Shown piece after piece: positions 7,452 to 14,532 of a stretch of 17,225 nucleotides of DNA (its first letter is position 1; the number at the start of each line of letters is the position of its first letter). The DNA lies in contig UQJF01000063.1 in NCBI GenBank assembly GCA_900541315.1, positions 1-17,225 of the forward strand. The letters run 5' to 3'. A model generated the notes under the pieces. The model was not told where the DNA came from and made no database searches. It saw nothing but the letters and a program-made list of their open reading frames with translations. Source of the DNA: an uncultured Clostridium sp. Lineage in GTDB: Bacteria > Bacillota > Clostridia > Lachnospirales > Lachnospiraceae. The position numbers and the translations under genes were made by a program.

Positions 7452-9011
7452 TTATACATTCAGATCTGGACTATTTTCAGAAGGAACTTCAGCAACAGGT
7501 TTGTCAGCGGGGTCTGTATCAGCAGCGATCACCTGCTTCAAAGCATCTTCTGCCCCGTTCAGGTTAATATTCCGGGTGACTTTGGCATCATATGTATCTG
7601 CCTTCATGATCTCAGCAAGATCTACGCCTGTAGCCTCTTTCATGGACTCAAACAGCTTTGCCATAACAACAGGAACATTGCCTGCAATATTACCAACACC
7701 GTCATCAGCCCCATTTCCTCCGCCGATAATAGTGATCTTGTCGATCTGGGATAAAGGTTGCGCAATCTTTCCTGCAATTTCAGGAAGGACTTTCATCATC
7801 ATTTCTGCCATGGCAGCGTGGTTGTATTTCTGGTAAGCCTGGGCTTTCTTCTCCATACCTTCTGCTTCTGCAAGAGCCTTTGCCTGGATGGCAGCAGCTT
7901 CTGCTTCACCTTTGGCACGGATACCTTCTGCTTCCTGGAGCATGGCATATTTCTGTGCTTCTGCCTGTGCTTTTTGCGCTTCTGCTTCTTTTTCACGCTC
8001 ATATTTCTTAGCTTCCGCCTCTCTCTGGCGGCGGGTCAGGTCAGCTGCAGCTGCCTGTTCAATTGCGTAGCGGTCAGCATCCGCTTTTTTATTGATCTCA
8101 GCTTCTAATGCCTGCTGCTGTACAGCAACTTCCTGTTTGCGCAGTTCAGCTTCACGTTCAGCTTTGGCAATCTGGGCATTTACAGTAGCTGCCTGGATGG
8201 TCTTTTGCTGTTCCTGTTTCTGGATCTCGTAAGCAGCATCTGCTTCAGCCTTTTTCGTGTCAGAAGCTTTCTGCAATTCAGCCTTTTTAATAGCCAGTTC
8301 ATTATTTTTCTGGGCGATCTCTGTTTCTGCCAGAACCCGTGCTTCATTGGAAGCTTTATCTGCAGCTGCCTGGGCAATGGCAATATCACGTTCAGCTTCA
8401 GCCTTTGCAATAGAAGCATCCTTGCGGATCTTAGATGTGTTATCCATACCAAGATCCTGGATCAGGCCATGTTCATCAGTTACATTCTGGATATTGCAGG
8501 AAAGGATCTCAATCCCAAGCTTTTCCATATCTTTGGAAGCCTTTGCCATCACCTGGTCAGAGAAAGAATCCCGGTCTGTATTAATGGCACGAAGGGTCAG
8601 CGTACCAATGATCTCACGCATGTTGCCCTGAAGAGAATCCTGCAGATCAGCGGCAATCTTGGCGGAGTTCTTATTTAAGAAGTTTCGCATAGCAAGCTTT
8701 AACATAGCCGGATCATCTGCCACGCGCACCTTTGCAACTGCATCTACCATGACATTGATAAAATCGTTGGTAGGAATGTATTCATCTGTTTTAATATCAA
8801 CAGTGATCTGGCCAAGATACAGCTTATCTAACTGTTCAAAGAAAGGCAGCTTTAAACCGGCGCGGCCTACCAGGACTCTGGGCTCTTTTCTGAGACCGGA
8901 AATAATGTAGGCGTGATCCGGCGGGGCTTTTACATACCCCTGGGTTATGATGAGAAGCACCAGAAGCACTACCAGGATAACGGGACCAAAATAGAGGATC
9001 AGTTCTAACAT
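7452..9011 (-). CDS. floT: Flotillin-like membrane scaffold protein
   Basis: A 519-residue SPFH/band-7 protein resembling Bacillus FloT/YuaG (about 510 residues). One hydrophobic anchor lies at about residues 5-24, followed at once by the SPFH domain (about 27-190; YVKAPPDHAYIISG, then a region with VDAVAKVRV). A long Ala/Glu/Lys/Gln-rich coiled coil runs over about 195-415 with EA and AEAE repeats, and a C-terminal oligomerisation part contains ITIIGGGNG and PVVMAKLFESMKEATGVDL. Such proteins form large oligomers that organise membrane microdomains and help protease and signalling complexes; FtsH is a known flotillin client in Bacillus and is encoded 6 kb away here. The start is ATG at 9011 with AAAGGAG at 9017-9023. 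No NfeD partner gene is adjacent. It has its own promoter at 9122-9150 and a terminator at 7414-7445, so it is monocistronic. Confidence 0.92.
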   Translation of the reverse strand: MLELILYFGPVILVVLLVLLIITQGYVKAPPDHAYIISGLRKEPRVLVGRAGLKLPFFEQLDKLYLGQITVDIKTDEYIPTNDFINVMVDAVAKVRVADDPAMLKLAMRNFLNKNSAKIAADLQDSLQGNMREIIGTLTLRAINTDRDSFSDQVMAKASKDMEKLGIEILSCNIQNVTDEHGLIQDLGMDNTSKIRKDASIAKAEAERDIAIAQAAADKASNEARVLAETEIAQKNNELAIKKAELQKASDTKKAEADAAYEIQKQEQQKTIQAATVNAQIAKAEREAELRKQEVAVQQQALEAEINKKADADRYAIEQAAAADLTRRQREAEAKKYEREKEAEAQKAQAEAQKYAMLQEAEGIRAKGEAEAAAIQAKALAEAEGMEKKAQAYQKYNHAAMAEMMMKVLPEIAGKIAQPLSQIDKITIIGGGNGADDGVGNIAGNVPVVMAKLFESMKEATGVDLAEIMKADTYDAKVTRNINLNGAEDALKQVIAADTDPADKPVAEVPSENSPDLNV

Positions 9012-9121
9012 AGGAACTCCTTTCTGACACTGCCGGAAAGCTGTGTCCGCAGCTTAAAGTAAAGTGCTGTATTTATCTGCATGTATTGATATGTATCTGA
9101 ATTTTAACATAAAAATGTTCT

Positions 9122-9150
9122 AAAATATATACACTTAATTAAATTGTCAA
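9122..9150 (-). promoter_or_regulatory. Promoter of the flotillin gene
   Basis: On the - strand, TTGACA (9150-9145) and TATTTT (9127-9122) are 17 bases apart. The start would fall near 9115, giving a leader of about 100 bases. The same box pair, TTGACA-17-TATTTT, precedes ftsH. Confidence 0.6.
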
Positions 9151-9174
9151 AAAAAAGTAAGGAAAAAAGAAATG

Positions 9175-9197
9175 GCTGGGGAAATCATTTCTCCAGC
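9175..9197 (-). terminator. Terminator overlapping the end of the 77-residue gene
   Basis: Read on the - strand, GCTGGAGA (9197-9190) pairs with TCCCCAGC (9182-9175), 8 pairs including one G-U, with a 7-base loop that contains the TGA stop (9187-9185). A T-rich run (CATTTCTTTTTT) follows. It separates the small gene from the flotillin promoter. Confidence 0.6.
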
Positions 9198-9418
9198 ACA
9201 TTTTTTAAGCCTCCTAAAAACTCAATATCCTCTTTTTTCACACGGATATTAGCAGCCATGGTCTTTCCAGAACTGTTAGTGACTTTGATCTCGATCAGGC
9301 TTCCTTCATCTAAAAAGCTTTCCCTTGAAGCTGTTTTTACAAAGGAGATCATCTTCGGGTGATTGGTCCGGAATTTTTCCCAGGATGGTTTTAAAGCAAG
9401 AAAATTCATTGGATTCAT
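9185..9418 (-). CDS. Conserved-looking small hypothetical protein, 77 residues
   Basis: I do not recognise a named family. The protein is 77 residues, soluble, with no signal peptide or membrane segment. The first 30 residues look helical (FLALKPSWEKFRTNHPKM) and residues 40-62 look like two strands (SLIEIKVTNSSGKTMAANIRV), followed by a short C-terminal helix. It is judged real because it has a ribosome site (AGGTG at about 9428-9432), a strong promoter (9466-9495) and a terminator at its stop. A second in-frame ATG (Met4, at 9409) is possible but less well spaced. The next gene in the same direction, flotillin, is separately promoted, so a functional link is not implied. Confidence 0.75.
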   Translation of the reverse strand: MNPMNFLALKPSWEKFRTNHPKMISFVKTASRESFLDEGSLIEIKVTNSSGKTMAANIRVKKEDIEFLGGLKNVLEK

Positions 9419-9465
9419 GTCCTGTACACCTCTTTCGCGGCTGAATACGCCAGTTAGTTATAACT

Positions 9466-9495
9466 ATTATACCCAAAGGTTTACCAATTGACAAG
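9466..9495 (-). promoter_or_regulatory. Promoter of the 77-residue gene, overlapping the divergent tcdA promoter
   Basis: On the - strand, TTGTCA (9495-9490) and a consensus TATAAT (9471-9466) are 18 bases apart. Its -35 shares bases with the TTGACA (9489-9494) of the + strand promoter, so the two promoters lie back to back. Confidence 0.65.
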
Positions 9496-9516
9496 ACAGC
9501 GGGTATGAAGTATCAT
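9489..9516 (+). promoter_or_regulatory. Promoter of the tcdA-like gene
   Basis: TTGACA (9489-9494) and TATCAT (9511-9516) are 16 bases apart. Transcription near 9523 would give a leader of about 85 bases that includes the hairpin at 9554-9577. Confidence 0.6.
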
Positions 9517-9553
9517 TTTTTAAGGAATAGTTGCTGTACATGAAACATATGAA

Positions 9554-9577
9554 CAGTAACATCATGTGATGCTACTG
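9554..9577 (+). other. Hairpin in the tcdA leader
   Basis: CAGTAACATCA (9554-9564) pairs with TGATGCTACTG (9567-9577) with one mismatch (A9559/C9572). The formal loop is only 2 bases, so in RNA the top pair would open. It ends 20 bases before the ribosome site of the gene. It may be an operator or a leader structure; no T-run follows. Confidence 0.45.
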
Positions 9578-9609
9578 ACAAGCAAGTGACAGATAAAGAG
9601 GAAAAACAC

Positions 9610-10383
9610 ATGTTAAATCAGTTTTCAAGAACAGAATTATTATTTGGCAAAGCAGCCATGGAGAAGCTGGCTTCTTCCCGGGTGGCAGTATTCGGGATCG
9701 GCGGAGTAGGCGGCTATGTGTGTGAGGCACTGGTGCGAAGCGGAGTAGGTGCATTTGACCTGATCGACGATGACAAAGTATGTCTGACAAACTTAAACCG
9801 CCAGATTATTGCAACCCGTAAAACAGTAGGAAAATATAAGACAGATGTAATGAAAGAGCGTATTCTGGAGATCAATCCAGATGCAGAGGTAGAAGTCCAT
9901 AAATGCTTCTTCCTGCCGGAAAATGCAGGGGAATTTCCATTTGAAGACTACGACTATATTGTAGATGCAGTAGATACTGTTACAGCCAAGCTGGAACTGG
10001 TAATGAAAGCAAAAGAAAAGGGAGTTCCCATCATCAGCTCCATGGGTGCCGGAAATAAATTAGATCCCACCATGTTCCGGGTGGCAGATATTTATAAAAC
10101 AAAAGTCTGCCCACTGGCAAAAGTCATGCGCCGTGAGCTGAAAAAAAGAGGAGTAAAGAAATTAAAGGTAGTTTACTCCGAAGAGCAGCCTGTAAGACCG
10201 ATCAATGATATGGCGATCAGCTGCAGAAATCACTGTATCTGTCCGCCGGGAGCAGCCCATAAATGTACGGAACGCCGGGATATTCCGGGAAGTACGGCAT
10301 TTGTGCCCTCAGTGGTAGGTCTGATCATTGCAGGCGAAGTCATCAAAGATCTGACAAGAGATGTGATGGTTAAAGCAGAGTAG
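9610..10383 (+). CDS. tcdA: tRNA threonylcarbamoyladenosine dehydratase (E1-like, TcdA/CsdL/YgdL family)
   Basis: A 257-residue ThiF/MoeB/HesA (E1-like) enzyme of the TcdA type, which in E. coli converts t6A37 of tRNA to its cyclic form using ATP. The nucleotide-binding GIGGVGG (29-35), the acidic D53 in LIDDDKV, R64 in NLNRQ, the VDAVDTV strand (118-124) and the CPLA motif (C167-A170) are in place. The start is ATG at 9610, preceded by AAGAGGA (about 9597-9602); a GTG at 9586 in the same frame lacks a ribosome site. A cysteine group C205, C209, C211 and C219 (CRNHCICPP...HKC) may bind metal; I cannot tell whether that is typical of Firmicute members. Cytoplasmic. The next + strand gene begins 110 bases on, so an operon with fchA-folD is possible but not shown. 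Confidence 0.9.
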   Translation: MLNQFSRTELLFGKAAMEKLASSRVAVFGIGGVGGYVCEALVRSGVGAFDLIDDDKVCLTNLNRQIIATRKTVGKYKTDVMKERILEINPDAEVEVHKCFFLPENAGEFPFEDYDYIVDAVDTVTAKLELVMKAKEKGVPIISSMGAGNKLDPTMFRVADIYKTKVCPLAKVMRRELKKRGVKKLKVVYSEEQPVRPINDMAISCRNHCICPPGAAHKCTERRDIPGSTAFVPSVVGLIIAGEVIKDLTRDVMVKAE

Positions 10384-10450
10384 TAATTGGAAAAATATGG
10401 AAAACAAAATATGCATTGTGTGTATGTTAAGGTAAATGTTTCTTTATCAA

Positions 10451-10471
10451 TCTGTCTGCTTTGCAGACAGA
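10451..10471 (+). other. Perfect 9-bp hairpin before fchA
   Basis: TCTGTCTGC (10451-10459) and GCAGACAGA (10463-10471) form a perfect stem with a TTT loop. No T-run follows on either strand, so termination is unlikely. It ends 11 bases before the fchA ribosome site, suggesting an mRNA 5' stabiliser or a translational control element. Confidence 0.5.
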
Positions 10472-10493
10472 ACGTATGGATCAAGGAGAGAAA

Positions 10494-11120
10494 ATGACAG
10501 AAGAGAAAAAGATATGTGAATACCTGGAGGTCCTTTCTTCCAAGGCACCGGTTCCAGGTGGCGGCGGGGCATCCGCTTTAGCAGGAGCGCTGGGAAATGC
10601 CCTGGGACAGATGGTGGTAAACCTGACTGTAGGAAAGAAAAAATATGCAGAAGTAGAAGAAGAAATGCAGGAATATCTGGAGCACTTAAAAACCATGCAG
10701 CAGGAATTCTTACATTTATCCGACCGTGATGCAGAAGTATTCGCACCTTTAGCAGAATGCTACCGCCTGTCGTCTGCCACACCGGAAGAAAAAGAACACA
10801 AGGAAACGGTTATGGAAGAGAAGCTGTTGGATGCCAGCATGGTTCCGGTAGAGATCATGGAGAAAGCCTTAGAACTGTTAGAAATTTTAGACGTTTTAGC
10901 AGATAAAGGCAGCCGTATGGCAGTAAGCGATGTTGGCGTAGCTGTACAATTTACCCGTACAGCGCTTCTTGGAGCTGTCATGAATGTATATATAAATACG
11001 AAATCCATGAAAAACCGTGAAAAAGCAGAAGAGATCAACCAGAATGCAAAACGTATGATCAAGATCGGTATTTCCCAGGCAGATGAGATCTACGAAAAAG
11101 TCCTGGAACAGCTTGTATAA
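10494..11120 (+). CDS. fchA: Methenyltetrahydrofolate cyclohydrolase / cyclodeaminase family protein (FchA-like)
   Basis: A 208-residue, mainly helical protein of the FTCD-C (cyclodeaminase/cyclohydrolase) family. Family members include formiminotetrahydrofolate cyclodeaminase and FchA, which hydrolyses 5,10-methenyl-THF to 10-formyl-THF. The N-terminal signature APVPGGGGASALAGALG (19-35) and the SDVGVAVQFTRTALLGAVMNV segment at about 145-165 are characteristic. Start is ATG at 10494, with AAGGAG at 10483-10488; the frame is open from 10461, but that part carries the hairpin. folD follows after 15 bases on the same strand, so the two are one operon. No histidine-degradation gene (hutH, hutU, hutI) is nearby, which favours the cyclohydrolase role, as does the changed active site of the neighbouring FolD. 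Confidence 0.85.
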   Translation: MTEEKKICEYLEVLSSKAPVPGGGGASALAGALGNALGQMVVNLTVGKKKYAEVEEEMQEYLEHLKTMQQEFLHLSDRDAEVFAPLAECYRLSSATPEEKEHKETVMEEKLLDASMVPVEIMEKALELLEILDVLADKGSRMAVSDVGVAVQFTRTALLGAVMNVYINTKSMKNREKAEEINQNAKRMIKIGISQADEIYEKVLEQLV

Positions 11121-11135
11121 AAGGAGGACACAGTT

Positions 11136-11972
11136 ATGGAATTAATAAAAGGCGCTCCTGTTTCCGCAAAGATCAAAGAAGAAGTAGGGGCAATGCTTGA
11201 AAAAATAAATGGGCCGGCACCAAAGCTGGCTATTGTCCGCGTAGGGGAAAATCCGGATGACATGTCCTACGAAAGAGGCGCAGTAAAGAAAATGGACGCA
11301 TTTGGATTACGCTCCCAGTGCTATACATTTCCTGCTGATATTACAGATGAAGATTTCAAAAAAGAATTTACTGCGATCAACGCAGATACAGATGTAAGCG
11401 GTATTCTTCTCCTTCGTCCTCTTCCAAAGCAGATCTGTGAAAAAGACATTGAAGCTATGATCGACCCCAAAAAAGATCTGGATGGTATTTCACCGGTGAA
11501 TATTGCAAAAGTATTTTCCGGGGATCCTACCGGCTTTGCACCATGTACACCGGAGGCAGTCATCGAAGTATTAAAAGCCTATAATATTCCCATGGAAGGA
11601 AAAAGAGCAGTCATTGTAGGCCGCAGCATGGTAGTAGGCCGTCCGCTTTCCATGCTCCTTTTAAAAGAGAATGCAACAGTCACCATCTGCCACACCCGTA
11701 CAAAAGACCTGCCGGGAACCTGCCAGCAGGCTGAGATACTGGTGGCAGCTGCAGGAAAAGCAAAAATGTTGGATGATTCTTATGTAGGCGAAAATACTAC
11801 AGTGATCGATGTAGGCATTAATGTAGATGAAAACGGAAAACTCTGCGGTGATGCAGCAGCTGATACGTTAGAGGGAAAATCCGGAAAGCTTACACCTGTT
11901 CCGGGTGGCGTAGGTGCAGTTACCACAGCTGTTCTTGCCAAACACCTGGTACAGGCAGCTCTCAGAAAGTAA
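11136..11972 (+). CDS. folD: Methylenetetrahydrofolate dehydrogenase, FolD family, probably lacking cyclohydrolase activity
   Basis: A 278-residue FolD-family enzyme that oxidises 5,10-methylene-THF to methenyl-THF in one-carbon metabolism. Present: Y45 in SYERGA; D116 in PKKDLDG; the substrate-loop region FAPCTPEAV; the nucleotide-binding GRSMVVGRP (162-170); VIDVGIN (223-229); and TPVPGGVGAVTTAV (253-266). Odd: aligned without gaps to E. coli FolD as I recall it, the catalytic lysine four residues after the tyrosine (K54 there, K56 in human) is A49, and the QLPLP motif is LRPLP, so the active-site glutamine (Q98 / Q100 in human) is L93. These residues are needed for cyclohydrolase but not dehydrogenase activity in the human enzyme. 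With fchA directly upstream (15-base gap, AAGGAGGA at 11121-11128), this is probably a dehydrogenase only. Cofactor NAD or NADP is not decided by sequence alone. Confidence 0.92.
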   Translation: MELIKGAPVSAKIKEEVGAMLEKINGPAPKLAIVRVGENPDDMSYERGAVKKMDAFGLRSQCYTFPADITDEDFKKEFTAINADTDVSGILLLRPLPKQICEKDIEAMIDPKKDLDGISPVNIAKVFSGDPTGFAPCTPEAVIEVLKAYNIPMEGKRAVIVGRSMVVGRPLSMLLLKENATVTICHTRTKDLPGTCQQAEILVAAAGKAKMLDDSYVGENTTVIDVGINVDENGKLCGDAAADTLEGKSGKLTPVPGGVGAVTTAVLAKHLVQAALRK

Positions 11973-12050
11973 ATTGCCGCTTTATAACACTTTCATGGCA
12001 AAAGATAAGGTTATGCATAAACTTTATAAATATAATGTATAATTTTACTC

Positions 12051-12078
12051 TTGCTAAAAAGAAAAAAAGCATTATAAT
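12051..12078 (+). promoter_or_regulatory. Promoter of the amino-acid importer operon
   Basis: TTGCTA (12051-12056) and TATAAT (12073-12078) are 16 bases apart. Two other TATAAT-like hexamers (12031-12036, 12038-12043) lie just upstream without good -35 partners. No clear terminator is visible between folD (stop at 11972) and this promoter, so some read-through is possible. Confidence 0.6.
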
Positions 12079-12153
12079 AGAACAGACAGCATCCCTGAAT
12101 CTATTGAGGGAAAACATAATAATATGCATAAACATGCAAGAGGAGAAAACATT

Positions 12154-12993
12154 ATGAAAAAAAGAGTGATGGTACTGACAATGGCTGCTCTTATGGCAGC
12201 ATCCTTAACCGCATGCGGCGGTTCCGCAAAAGAGACAACAGCAGCTGCAGCAGCAGATACAACTGCAGCAGCAAAAGAAGAATCCACTGCAGCAGAGAGT
12301 ACAGCAGCTGAGTCAAAGGAAGCAGCAGGCGGCAAACTGGTTATGGCAACCAACGCTGAGTTCCCACCATACGAGTTCTATGATGGAGACAAGATCGTAG
12401 GTATCGACGCTGAGATCGCACAGGCTATTGCTGATGAACTTGGTATGGAATTAGAGATCGAAGATATCGCATTTGATTCCATTATCCCTGAGATCGTATC
12501 CGGTAAGGCTGATATGGCTTTAGCTGGTATGACTGTAACTGAAGACCGTAAGGCGTCTGTAGATTTCTCTGATACCTATGCAACTGCTTCCCAGATGATC
12601 ATCGTTAAGGAAGACAGCAAGATCGCTGGTCCAGATGACTTAAAGGGAGTGACTGTTGGTGTTCAGTTAGGAACTACCGGTGACATCTATGTATCTGATC
12701 TGGAAGCAGACGGAACTACTGTAGAGCGTTATAACAAGGGCTTTGAGGCTGTTCAGGCATTAAGCCAGGGCAAGATCGATGCAGTTGTTATTGACGGTGA
12801 GCCGGCAAAGACCTTTGTATCTGAGTCAGAAGGCTTAAAGATCTTAGACGAAGCATTCACTGTAGAAGAGTATGCTATTGCTGTAAAGAAGGGAAATTCC
12901 GAGCTGCTTGACAAGATCAACACAGCATTAGAGAGCTTAAAGGACAACGGAACTCTGGACGAGATCGTAGCTAAGTACATTAAGGCAGAGTAA
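12154..12993 (+). CDS. Polar amino-acid ABC transporter, substrate-binding lipoprotein
   Basis: A 279-residue family-3 solute-binding protein. It has a lipoprotein signal peptide (KKR, then a hydrophobic stretch, lipobox SLTAC with C21), an Ala/Thr/Glu/Ser-rich linker (about 24-60), then the two-lobed domain. The domain begins KLVMATNAEFPPYEFYDG, the usual start of cystine/glutamine/arginine-type binders, and carries the R132 region VTEDRKASVDFS, the GVQLGTTGD segment and D214 in VVIDGEPA, positions that hold the amino-acid carboxylate and amino groups. It is tethered to the outer face of the membrane and passes substrate to the next gene's permease. Start is ATG at 12154 with AGGAG at 12141-12145; an ATG at 12124 in the same frame lacks a ribosome site and would spoil the signal peptide. 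Which amino acid is bound cannot be told. Confidence 0.93.
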   Translation: MKKRVMVLTMAALMAASLTACGGSAKETTAAAAADTTAAAKEESTAAESTAAESKEAAGGKLVMATNAEFPPYEFYDGDKIVGIDAEIAQAIADELGMELEIEDIAFDSIIPEIVSGKADMALAGMTVTEDRKASVDFSDTYATASQMIIVKEDSKIAGPDDLKGVTVGVQLGTTGDIYVSDLEADGTTVERYNKGFEAVQALSQGKIDAVVIDGEPAKTFVSESEGLKILDEAFTVEEYAIAVKKGNSELLDKINTALESLKDNGTLDEIVAKYIKAE

Positions 12994-13041
12994 ACAAGTA
13001 TTACTTAGAAACAAGTATTTAAAACGTAAAGGATGATCGGC

Positions 13042-13734
13042 ATGTGGAAAAATTTTACAGATGCATTTTATCTGAATTTTATTTCAGATGATCGGTGGCA
13101 TTATATTGCAGATGGTCTTAAGACTACACTGATCATAACCTTCTTTGCCTGCATGATGGGCATTGTTTTAGGATTTATCGTAGGTATGATCCGCTCTACC
13201 CACGATAAAACAGGAAAATTAAAACTGCTGAATATTCTGTGCAAGATCTACCTGACAGTTATCCGCGGTACACCTGTAGTTGTTCAGCTGCTGATCATCT
13301 ATTTTGTTGTATTTGGAAGTACACGTATTGACAAAGTTCCGGTAGCGATCATGGCATTCGGCATCAACTCCGGCGCTTATGTTGCAGAAATTTTCCGAAG
13401 CGGTATCATGTCAATTGATGCAGGACAGATGGAAGCAGGACGAAGCCTTGGCTTCAACTATGCACAGACCATGTGGTACGTGATCATGCCCCAGGCATTC
13501 AAAACCGTACTGCCAACTTTGTGCAACGAGTTCATTTCTCTGTTAAAAGAGACCTCTGTTTCAGGTTATATTGCGATCCAGGATCTTACTAAGGGCGGCG
13601 ACATCATTCGAAGCAGAACCTACAGTGCGTTCATGCCATTGATCGCAGTTGCACTGGTTTACCTGGTTATTGTTATGATCTTCACAAAACTGATCCAGAT
13701 TCTGGAAAGGAGGCTGCGTCAGAGTGAGCGGTAA
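13042..13734 (+). CDS. Amino-acid ABC transporter permease (HisM/GlnP family)
   Basis: A 230-residue inner-membrane permease of the polar amino-acid family, with membrane segments at about 26-50, 67-92, 99-120 and 198-218. The conserved [10 protein letters not shown] (75-84) and the EAA-type coupling loop (about 131-160, [23 protein letters not shown] split across it) are present; the loop docks to the ATPase. Start chosen: ATG at 13042, with AAAGGA (13028-13033) 8 bases before it; ATG at 13033 would overlap that ribosome site. Only one permease gene is present, so it should work as a homodimer. The stop lies inside the following ATPase gene, which begins 11 bases earlier. Two direct copies of ACAAGTATT (12994-13002, 13011-13019) sit in the short gap upstream. 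Confidence 0.92.
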   Translation: MWKNFTDAFYLNFISDDRWHYIADGLKTTLIITFFACMMGIVLGFIVGMIRSTHDKTGKLKLLNILCKIYLTVIRGTPVVVQLLIIYFVVFGSTRIDKVPVAIMAFGINSGAYVAEIFRSGIMSIDAGQMEAGRSLGFNYAQTMWYVIMPQAFKTVLPTLCNEFISLLKETSVSGYIAIQDLTKGGDIIRSRTYSAFMPLIAVALVYLVIVMIFTKLIQILERRLRQSER

Positions 13735-14473
13735 TGAAAAAAGAGAGCCTTTGATCCAGGTTCAGAACCTTGGAAAGAGCTTTGGAAAAATCGATGTATT
13801 AAAAGATATCACAGTAGATATTTACAAAGGTGATGTGGTATTTGTAGTAGGACCATCCGGTTCCGGTAAAAGTACCTTCTTACGCTGCTTAAACCGTCTG
13901 GAAGAGCCTACAAAAGGTCATATTTATTTTGAAGGCACTGATATTACAGATCCGAAGACAGATATTGATAAACACCGTCAGAAAATGGGAATGGTATTCC
14001 AGCAGTTCAATCTGTTCCCACATATGGATATCATGAAAAACCTGACATTGGCGCCTATGAAACTTCAGGGAAAAAGCCAGCAGGAAGCAGAGGCAGAGGC
14101 TATGCGCCTTTTAGAGCGCGTTGGTCTTGCTGACAGAGCCCATGCATATCCAAGCCAGTTATCCGGTGGTCAGAAACAGCGTATTGCCATTGTAAGGGCA
14201 CTTTGCATGAAACCAGACGTAATGCTCTTTGATGAGCCAACTTCTGCTCTTGACCCGGAAATGGTAGGCGAGGTATTAAACGTAATGCGTGACCTGGCCG
14301 ATGAAAAAATGACCATGGTAGTAGTAACCCACGAAATGGGCTTTGCAAGAGAAGTCGCTACCAGAGTCATGTTTATGGACGGCGGTTACTTCGTGGAAGA
14401 AGCTGCACCGGAAGAATTCTTTTCAAATCCTAAAAATGAGCGCCTGAAATCTTTCTTAAGTAAGGTGCTGTAA
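13724..14473 (+). CDS. Amino-acid ABC transporter ATP-binding protein (GlnQ/HisP family)
   Basis: A 249-residue ATPase that powers the importer. All nucleotide-binding elements are present: Walker [10 protein letters not shown] (43-51), Q-loop Q94 (VFQQFN), signature LSGGQ (146-150), Walker B VMLFDE (166-171), D-loop SALD and switch H203 in VVTHEMG. The [13 protein letters not shown] and FNLFPHM segments are characteristic of the polar amino-acid subfamily. The start is GTG at 13724, 10 bases after a very good AAGGAGG (13707-13713), and the gene overlaps the permease by 11 bases, so the two are translationally coupled. Cytoplasmic, bound to the permease dimer. A strong terminator follows directly. 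Confidence 0.95.
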   Translation: MSGNEKREPLIQVQNLGKSFGKIDVLKDITVDIYKGDVVFVVGPSGSGKSTFLRCLNRLEEPTKGHIYFEGTDITDPKTDIDKHRQKMGMVFQQFNLFPHMDIMKNLTLAPMKLQGKSQQEAEAEAMRLLERVGLADRAHAYPSQLSGGQKQRIAIVRALCMKPDVMLFDEPTSALDPEMVGEVLNVMRDLADEKMTMVVVTHEMGFAREVATRVMFMDGGYFVEEAAPEEFFSNPKNERLKSFLSKVL

Positions 14474-14515
14474 AAAAGAGTGGCAACAGATGAAGATTTG
14501 TTGTCACTCTTTTTT
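14472..14515. terminator. Strong bidirectional terminator
   Basis: AAAAAAGAGTGGCAACA (14472-14488) pairs with TGTTGTCACTCTTTTTT (14499-14515), 17 pairs with one G-U (14483/14504) and a 10-base loop. It carries an A-run on one side and a T-run on the other, so it works in both directions. It ends the importer operon and also lies just after the convergent marR gene (stop at 14533). Confidence 0.9.
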
Positions 14516-14532
14516 GCCATGCTTTTGTCTGT

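Noticed and set aside
7396..7836. 146-residue + strand frame opposite the flotillin gene
   Set aside because: Shadow of the flotillin gene and runs through the bidirectional terminator.
11973..12050. Terminator after folD
   Set aside because: Only a weak TGCC/GGCA pairing around a 17-base loop and no T-run; not supportable.
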